This document shows positions 4,391-8,415 of a DNA stretch of 8,415 nt, piece after piece. A program made the translations under genes and the position numbers. The notes beneath the pieces are model-generated. The model worked only from the letters and a program-made list of their open reading frames with translations. It searched no databases and was not told the DNA's origin. Where the stretch lies: assembly GCA_003243865.1 (NCBI GenBank), contig QHBQ01000512.1, forward strand, positions 1 through 8,415, given 5' to 3'. The stretch comes from Candidatus Chloroheliales bacterium (lineage in GTDB: Bacteria; Chloroflexota; Chloroflexia; QHBQ01). Numbering within the stretch: position 1 is the first letter of the stretch; every line of letters starts with the position of its first letter.

Positions 4391-5848
4391 ATGTCCCTAC
4401 AACGATCCGACAGCACCAGAGCAGAAGATGAGAACGCCCCAGTAATCCCACACAAAGAGACGGCAGGTGGCGCTGGTTCGCTTGAGGCGGCAATTGAGAA
4501 CGAGCCGAATAAGGTCAAGCGGGTACTGAAGGTGTTGGGGCCTGGCCTGATTACTGGCGCTTCCGATGATGACCCCTCCGGCATCGGCACTTATAGCACC
4601 GCGGGCGCGTCGCTAGGTTTCAGTACCCTCTGGCTGGCACTGGTAACCTACCCGATGATGGCGGTGGTGCAATTCATCTGCGCCAAGATCGGCATGGTCA
4701 GCGGTCAGGGTCTCGCTAGCATCCTGCGTAATCACTACTCGCGCTGGGTGCTTTACCCCGCCGTCCTCGCGCTGGTGGTTGCCAACACCATCAATGCGGG
4801 TGCGGACATTGGCGCGATTGCTGCCGCTATCAACCTGCTGTTGCCCATTCCTATCTGGGTGATGATCATCCCCATCAGCCTGCTCATCCTCACCCTGCAG
4901 ATCTGGGGTTCCTACCGTCTGATTGCCAATATCTTCAAGTGGCTGACCCTCGCCCTGTTTGCCTATATCGGCTCCGCCTTCTTCTCTAATCCCAATTGGA
5001 GCGATGTGCTGCACGGCACCCTCATCCCCAGCTTCAGCTTCGATGGTCACTTCTTGTCCATTCTGGTCGCGATTCTTGGCACGACCATCTCACCCTACCT
5101 CTTCTTCTGGCAGGCCGACCAGGAAGTGGAGGAGGAAATCAGCAGGGGCCGCAAGCGGCTCTGGGAGCGCAAAGGTGCGACCGACAAGGAGTTGAAGTAC
5201 GCAGTCTGGGATGTGAACATCGGGATGCTCTTCTCCAACCTGGTGATGTACTTCATCATTCTGTCAACCGCCGCCACACTGTTCACGCATGGCAAGCACG
5301 ATATTCAGTCGGCTACCGATGCGGCGCAGGCGCTGCAGCCAATCGCGGGCGCTGCCGCCGGGCTACTGCTGGCGTTGGGGCTGATTGGCAGTGGCCTGCT
5401 GGCGGTGCCGATCCTGACCGGCTCCGCTGCCTACGCGGTGGCCGAGATGTTTGGCTGGCGGCACGGCCTCGACGAGAAGCCGGGCCGCACCAAGCAGTTC
5501 TACGCCGTAATCGCCGCCGCCACCATTATTGGGATGCTGATCAACTTCGTCGGCATCAACCCGATTGACGCGCTGTTCTGGACCGCCGTGATCAATGGTG
5601 TCCTCGCCCCGCCGCTGCTGGTGATCATCATGCTGGTTGCCAACAACAAGACAGTAATGGGCAAGCGGGTCAACAATCGCTGGAGCAATGCGGTGGGTTG
5701 GCTGACTACCGCAGTGATGTTCGCGGCAGCGATCGGGTTGTTCCTTACCTGGGGACAATTACCTACAATCATTCGTGCCGCAGCGCGGCCAGTGGATCGA
5801 GGCGGGCGGCGCGGTGGGCGGGGTAGAGGCCAGCCAGCAACCCGATGA
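4391..5848 (+). CDS. Nramp-superfamily divalent-metal transporter, divergent, with a chimeric C-terminus
   Basis: The product is 485 residues: a polar N-terminus of about 45 residues followed by roughly 11 membrane helices. ATG 4391 is preferred to ATG 4376 because AGGAG at 4381-4385 is correctly spaced only for it. The TM1 metal motif is DPSGIGTY (Asp61-Pro62-Ser63-Gly64) where classical Nramp proteins have DPGN. The TM6 segment is TTISPYLFFWQ (231-241) followed by QEVEEE, where classical members have MPH. The Met and His of the standard Mn/Fe site are thus absent, and the protein belongs to a divergent branch whose ion I cannot assign (Mn, Fe, Mg or other). The last 26 residues (from about 5769) are Arg/Gly-rich and read antisense through an ABC-permease remnant, so the native C-terminus appears lost at a DNA junction. 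Confidence 0.9.
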   Translation: MSLQRSDSTRAEDENAPVIPHKETAGGAGSLEAAIENEPNKVKRVLKVLGPGLITGASDDDPSGIGTYSTAGASLGFSTLWLALVTYPMMAVVQFICAKIGMVSGQGLASILRNHYSRWVLYPAVLALVVANTINAGADIGAIAAAINLLLPIPIWVMIIPISLLILTLQIWGSYRLIANIFKWLTLALFAYIGSAFFSNPNWSDVLHGTLIPSFSFDGHFLSILVAILGTTISPYLFFWQADQEVEEEISRGRKRLWERKGATDKELKYAVWDVNIGMLFSNLVMYFIILSTAATLFTHGKHDIQSATDAAQALQPIAGAAAGLLLALGLIGSGLLAVPILTGSAAYAVAEMFGWRHGLDEKPGRTKQFYAVIAAATIIGMLINFVGINPIDALFWTAVINGVLAPPLLVIIMLVANNKTVMGKRVNNRWSNAVGWLTTAVMFAAAIGLFLTWGQLPTIIRAAARPVDRGGRRGGRGRGQPATR

Positions 5849-5975
5849 ACGCGGCGAAGACCAGCGCCCCCACAATTAGCGTAGCGTTGACCTGGAAGAT
5901 CTGCAGGTTGACGTAGAAGCCCTGCGACTCCAGATAGCGTTTAGCCCCCAGCGGCAGCAGTTCGTGCTCAGTCAG
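5769..5975 (-). pseudogene. C-terminal remnant of an FtsX/MacB-type ABC transporter permease
   Basis: The minus strand read from about 5975 down to TGA at 5769-5771 gives a membrane helix and tail typical of FtsX-like permeases: ATLIVGALVFAAFIGLLAGL, then YPAHRAARLDPLAALRHE. The [G]-[L/x]-YPAxRAAxLDPxxAL ending is the hallmark C-terminus of MacB/LolC-like permeases. Only about 68 residues are recognisable. The frame stays open to 6074 but has no plausible start, loses similarity upstream, and runs into a terminator hairpin. The rest of the permease and its ATPase partner are absent. It is a dead fragment whose opposite strand now encodes the end of the Nramp-like protein. Confidence 0.8.
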
Positions 5976-6030
5976 CCGCGCTGCTAACCGGCGCGCCGCA
6001 GGTCTCGGGTTGAAGGTAGAAGCTGGAGCG

Positions 6031-6073
6031 CCGAGGGAGGGCGCACTATCCGATGCGCCCTTCCTCGGTTTTT
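6031..6073 (+). terminator. Strong intrinsic terminator
   Basis: A 15-bp stem (6031-6045 with 6054-6068, a single G-T wobble) closes an 8-base loop and is followed directly by TTTTT at 6069-6073. It would end plus-strand transcripts from the Nramp-like gene, whose stop lies about 180 bp upstream. The intervening DNA is the FtsX remnant. Confidence 0.9.
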
Positions 6074-6100
6074 GCTAGGGCCTCAAACCGATGCTACGGG

Positions 6101-6280
6101 CTATGGTCGGTGGCTGATACCCTCGTACACGATCTGGGCCATCTGGTCGCGGCGGATGCTCTGGTTGGGCTGGAAGGTGTGGTCGGGGTAGCCATCAATG
6201 GTTATAATTGGCATAGATGCAGGGTGGCAGGCCGCAATGAATTGCGCCTCTGCAATGTGTGGCTGATGTAGGGGCTTGAT
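6101..6280 (-). pseudogene. S-layer homology (SLH) domain remnant
   Basis: On the minus strand the frame from 6280 to TAG at 6101-6103 contains DGYPDHTFQPNQSIRRDQMA followed by QIVYEG. This matches the core of SLH domains (GYPDGTFRPNxxITRxExAxml), preceded by a plausible first helix (AEAQFIAACHPASM). About 50 residues, one SLH unit, remain. There is no start codon with a ribosome site, and the upstream frame closes at 6281-6283. SLH units anchor exported proteins to the cell wall or S-layer and usually occur in threes near a protein end, so this is a fragment of a larger lost gene. It adjoins the IS remnant and the permease remnant. Confidence 0.75.
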
Positions 6281-6355
6281 TTATCACCCCATAGGCATCA
6301 AATTAAGGATACGACTAGCAGTAGTGACACAGTTCCATTGGTATTAATGTAAGAG

Positions 6356-6384
6356 GTGACAAACGCAGGCTCTTCTGGTAAAAT
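6356..6384 (+). promoter_or_regulatory. Sigma-70-type promoter of the IS transposase
   Basis: GTGACA at 6356-6361 (5/6 to TTGACA) and TAAAAT at 6379-6384 (5/6 to TATAAT) are exactly 17 bp apart. Start of transcription is expected near 6391, giving a leader of about 30 bases that begins downstream of the 5' arm of the hairpin at 6365. Confidence 0.65.
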
Positions 6385-6420
6385 GTTGTTAAGCAACAAA
6401 CCACACCAAAAGGAGCCTGC
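6365..6420 (+). promoter_or_regulatory. Hairpin occluding the transposase ribosome site in read-through transcripts
   Basis: GCAGGCTC at 6365-6372 is perfectly complementary to GAGCCTGC at 6413-6420. The 3' arm overlaps the Shine-Dalgarno (AAAGGAG, 6409-6415) and ends just before the ATG at 6423. TGG at 6376-6378 can also pair with CCA at 6406-6408, and a small inner stem (6384-6388 with 6394-6398) stacks inside. The 5' arm lies inside the promoter, so only RNAs started further upstream would carry both arms. That is the known logic by which several IS elements (IS10, IS50) avoid activation by outside transcription. Confidence 0.7.
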
Positions 6421-6422
6421 TC

Positions 6423-7397
6423 ATGGATAATATAACACAACTCGATGCTAGCTTGCAGCATCTCTTCGGCGACTTTGCCGACCAACTGGCCCGCGATACC
6501 AACTTCATCAAGCGCCAAGCCAAGTTCAGTGGCGCTAGCTTCGCTAAAACCCTGGTCTTTGGCTGGCTGCGTAATCCCGCTGCTTCCCTGACCTCCTTGT
6601 GCGAAGAGGCCTTCAGCTTTGGCACTGACGTTCATAACCAAACCCTCGACCAGCGCTTTAGTGCGGAAGCGGCCACCTTCATGCGCCAAATGCTCGAAGC
6701 GGCAGTCGCCCGCCTGCTGACTGCTGAACCAGCTGACTGGGCCTTGCTGGCCCAGTTTAACGGGGTCTACCTGCTCGATGCCACCACCATCAGCTTGCCT
6801 GCTGAACTGGTGGCCCAATGGCCGGGCGCAGCCAACCAGTACATTAACATGACCGCCGGGCTGAAGCTAGAAGTGCTGCTCGAACTGTGCAGCGGGGAGT
6901 TGCGCTTGCGCTTCTACCCCGCCCGCCAACATGAAAGCAACACTGAGTTCAATACTACTGACTTGCCGTTGGGCAGTTTGCGCCTGGCTGACCTGGGCTA
7001 CTTCAGCTTGAAATTGTTCGCCCAGTTCAACCGCGAGGGTCGCTACTGGCTCAGTCGTTGGAAGGTTGGTACGCTGATGTACCGCGCAAGCGGCCAGCGT
7101 CTCCATCCGGCAGAGCGATTCGCCGCACCGGAGCATCAGCTCGATTTGCCGCAGTTGGCAGCGACATTGCGCAAAGAGCCGCTGCCCACCCATCTTGGGC
7201 ATCGCCAGATGACGATTTATCATCACGAGCCGATGGCCGTGGTGCTGTTCGTCTTCGAGCAGGATGGCCAATTGACCGACCATCAGGCCAGCGGTGTAGT
7301 AACTATCTACCTTATCGAAGGCGCAGTGAAGGTTACAACCGCCGTACATACCTACGATTTGTCGCCAGCAAGTATGGTCGCGCTTGCCCCGGCGTGA
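6423..7397 (+). CDS. IS4-type transposase (N-terminal two thirds) fused in frame to a cupin fragment
   Basis: The 324-residue chimera starts at ATG 6423 behind AAAGGAG. Residues 1 to about 228 are an IS4-family DDE transposase. The first catalytic Asp is in YLLDATTI (Asp119) and the second in ADLGYFSL (Asp190), with the family-like RYWLSRWKVGT at 207-217. The catalytic Glu and its Y-R-E-K signature are missing, so the enzyme must be inactive. From about residue 230 the frame continues as a cupin (LDLPQLAATLRKEPLPTHLG, later VVLFVFEQDGQ and VVTIYLIEGAVKV) and stops at 7397, because one base is missing at about 7399 compared with the cupin at the window start. IS4 transposases are normally 400 or more residues. 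Probably a non-functional junction product, though open and with its own promoter. Confidence 0.8.
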   Translation: MDNITQLDASLQHLFGDFADQLARDTNFIKRQAKFSGASFAKTLVFGWLRNPAASLTSLCEEAFSFGTDVHNQTLDQRFSAEAATFMRQMLEAAVARLLTAEPADWALLAQFNGVYLLDATTISLPAELVAQWPGAANQYINMTAGLKLEVLLELCSGELRLRFYPARQHESNTEFNTTDLPLGSLRLADLGYFSLKLFAQFNREGRYWLSRWKVGTLMYRASGQRLHPAERFAAPEHQLDLPQLAATLRKEPLPTHLGHRQMTIYHHEPMAVVLFVFEQDGQLTDHQASGVVTIYLIEGAVKVTTAVHTYDLSPASMVALAPA

Positions 7398-7477
7398 AGC
7401 ACAACGTGCTGGCGAAGCAGCCCAGTACGATACTCCTGACTGTCTGCCTCGAACTTACGGCGGAGGGTAATGGGTGA
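7107..7477 (+). pseudogene. Second cupin copy, start lost and frameshifted
   Basis: Cupin sequence is recognisable from about 7107-7140 (PEHQLDLPQLAATLRKEP) to TGA at 7475-7477. Compared with 1-194, the run CCCCC of copy 1 (105-109) is CCCC here. This turns APGVKH into APA-stop at 7395-7397; the remaining GVKHNVLAKQPSTILLTVCL continues in another frame to 7477. The frameshift falls in cupin motif 2 and would remove the last beta-strands. No independent start codon or ribosome site is visible; the 5' end is joined to the transposase. The whole 3' half is also antisense coding for the GMC oxidoreductase tail. Confidence 0.8.
7285..7477 (+). repeat. Direct repeat, copy 2 (cupin 3' end)
   Basis: This copy aligns with bases 1-194 at about 92 % identity by eye, in the same orientation and about 7.28 kb away. 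Differences include the single-base deletion at about 7399 and compensating indels near the stop (GGTATGGGCTAA against GGTAATGGGTGA). Confidence 0.9.
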
Positions 7478-8415
7478 AAGTTTCGTCGCTCCTGCGTCTG
7501 GAAGAGGTCGCTGTGTGCCTGCCGGGTGATGTAATCAGCAGTGCGGGCCGCGATCGCCTCGATGGTGAGGCTGGGGTTGACCGCTGCACTGGTGACGAAC
7601 ACTGAGCCATCGCAGATAAACAGGTTAGGCACATCCCAACTGCGGCACCACTGATCCACCACACTTTGGCGCGGGTCGCTGCCCATGCGACAAGCGCCGA
7701 GCAGGTGGGCGGTATCCTCAGTCACCCAGGTCACTTCCGCACCCGCTGCCTCCAGGATCTGACGCTGCTTCTCGATGCCAGCCTTGATCAGCTTGCGATC
7801 GTTGTCGCCCCAACTGAAGGTGACGCGGGCGATGGGCAGGCCGTACTGGTCCCGCTCATCAGGTTCGAGGGTGATAGTATTGCCATCGGCGGGCAGGCAC
7901 TCGCCAACTATCCCCCAACCGGCATAGTGATTATAGTCGAGCATGAAGTGGCGCAGCCGCTCCCCCCATAGGCCAAGGCTGGCCGCCGCCTGCCTGGCGA
8001 ACCCGATCGGGAACGTGCCGATCGGCTCGATGGTGTAGCCACGCAGGTAATCGTTGGCCGGGTCGGTCTCGTAGAAATCCTGGGAGATCGCCAGGGTGGG
8101 CGGAGCCTTGTACTGGTAAACCATTTCGCTGAAGCGACCATAGACGCTGTGGGCGGGGTGGACCATCAGCCCCTTGCCGACCAGCCCGCTGGAGTTCGCC
8201 AGGCCGTCAGGATGGCCCGCTTGCGCCGAGTTGAGCAACAGGCGCGGGGTCTCAATCGAGTAGCAGGAGAGGATGATCAGCGCGGCGGCCTGTTCCTCCT
8301 CGTGCTGCTTGCCATCGTCGGTGCTGCGAATGTAGCTGACGCTACGGGCGCGGCCCTGGCGGTCGAGGTTGACGCGGGTTGCCATGCAGTTGGCGCGGAT
8401 CTCCGCCCCGGCCTT
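7333..8415 (-). CDS. GMC-family flavin oxidoreductase, C-terminal part (5' end outside window)
   Basis: The frame is open from the window edge (residues KAGAEIRANCMATRVNL, so the ATG at 8385 is internal) to TAA at 7333-7335. Features match the substrate and C-terminal domains of glucose-methanol-choline oxidoreductases: AALIILSCYSIETPRLLLNS (end of the FAD domain, about 8310-8220), HLLGACRMGSDP with the probable active-site His at 7705-7707, and CDGSVFVTSAAVNPSLTIEA with Asn-Pro at about 7573-7578. Such enzymes oxidise alcohols or sugars using FAD; the relatives I would expect are gluconate dehydrogenase-like, but the substrate is not readable. The N-terminal FAD-binding motif lies outside. 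The natural end should come soon after RTADYI (about 7530). The last 45 or so residues read antisense through the cupin copy, so the authentic stop seems lost. Confidence 0.9.
   Translation of the reverse strand, partial: KAGAEIRANCMATRVNLDRQGRARSVSYIRSTDDGKQHEEEQAAALIILSCYSIETPRLLLNSAQAGHPDGLANSSGLVGKGLMVHPAHSVYGRFSEMVYQYKAPPTLAISQDFYETDPANDYLRGYTIEPIGTFPIGFARQAAASLGLWGERLRHFMLDYNHYAGWGIVGECLPADGNTITLEPDERDQYGLPIARVTFSWGDNDRKLIKAGIEKQRQILEAAGAEVTWVTEDTAHLLGACRMGSDPRQSVVDQWCRSWDVPNLFICDGSVFVTSAAVNPSLTIEAIAARTADYITRQAHSDLFQTQERRNFHPLPSAVSSRQTVRSIVLGCFASTLCFTPGQARPYLLATNRRYVRRL

Larger units (their letters stand above)
6356..7106 (+). mobile_element. IS4-family insertion sequence remnant, right end missing
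   Basis: The element keeps its promoter, leader and about the first 228 codons of its transposase. The right third of the gene and the right inverted repeat are gone, replaced by cupin coding sequence from about 7107. The true left end lies somewhere in 6280-6356; I could not identify a terminal inverted repeat or target duplication because the partner end is missing. It cannot transpose by itself. Confidence 0.75.

Noticed and set aside
4613..5050. Minus-strand ORFs (including 5363-5758) antisense to the transporter
   Set aside because: D/H/Q-rich mirror of membrane codons, not a protein family.
4996..5568. 190-codon plus-strand ORF inside the transporter gene
   Set aside because: Shifted frame of a real membrane protein, R/G/H-rich, no ribosome site.
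6053..6271. 72-codon plus-strand ORF
   Set aside because: It starts in the loop of the terminator and is the reverse of the SLH remnant, which is the meaningful strand.
7058..7477. 139-codon plus-strand ORF over the cupin pseudogene
   Set aside because: Only its last 26 or so codons are cupin sequence, picked up after the frameshift; the earlier part is out-of-frame noise.
1..7477. Composite transposon
   Set aside because: Only one, truncated, IS is present; the flanking repeats are cupin coding sequence, not IS ends.
1..8415. tRNA or rRNA genes
   Set aside because: No cloverleaf or rRNA core sequence was recognised on either strand.

Overview
The window looks like an accessory, rearranged stretch of a high-GC bacterial chromosome. 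Short operons sit beside gene fragments, a broken insertion sequence and a long non-coding C-rich tract. Nothing in it fixes the taxonomy. Tandem HHE hemerythrins, a P450, an SLH-domain remnant, arrays of a TAAAGAT-type heptamer and degenerate C-rich intergenic sequence together recall Chloroflexota, but that is a low-confidence inference from style.

Layout. Bases 1-194 hold the 3' end of a small cupin gene (+), followed by a small two-helix membrane protein (219-452). An inverted heptamer array (443-516) separates these from a 105-aa protein that may be winged-helix (531-848). Next come a cytochrome P450 (948-2096) and two hemerythrin HHE genes (2174-2641 and 2675-3145). The 51-bp leader of the first hemerythrin is duplicated in front of the P450, which suggests the P450 was inserted between an existing leader and its gene. 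A small membrane protein on the minus strand (3142-3429) converges on the second hemerythrin with a 4-bp overlap. About 960 bp without a convincing gene follow (3430-4390); most of this is strongly C-over-G skewed and contains one G-rich island.

An Nramp-superfamily transporter (4391-5848) follows. Its last 26 codons are read from the antisense of an ABC-permease (FtsX/MacB-type) remnant. From 5769 to 6280 the DNA is a gene graveyard: the FtsX remnant (-), a strong intrinsic terminator (+), and an S-layer-homology remnant (-). An IS4-type transposase, with its own promoter and an RBS-occluding hairpin, has lost its C-terminal third. It runs in frame into a second copy of the cupin gene, and that copy is itself broken by a one-base deletion. 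The 3' end of a GMC-family flavin oxidoreductase (-, 7333 to the window end) reads through the antisense of this cupin copy.

How the parts fit together. The P450 and the two hemerythrins share an oxygen, haem or diiron theme, and the Nramp-like protein adds divalent-metal transport. They are not one clear operon, and no redox partner for the P450 is present. The two cupin copies (about 92 % identical by eye, in direct orientation about 7.28 kb apart) make the whole interval a possible homologous-recombination unit. I see no convincing new defence or biosynthetic system. The most notable signals are the chimeric and duplicated junctions, the IS expression control, and the skewed non-coding tract.
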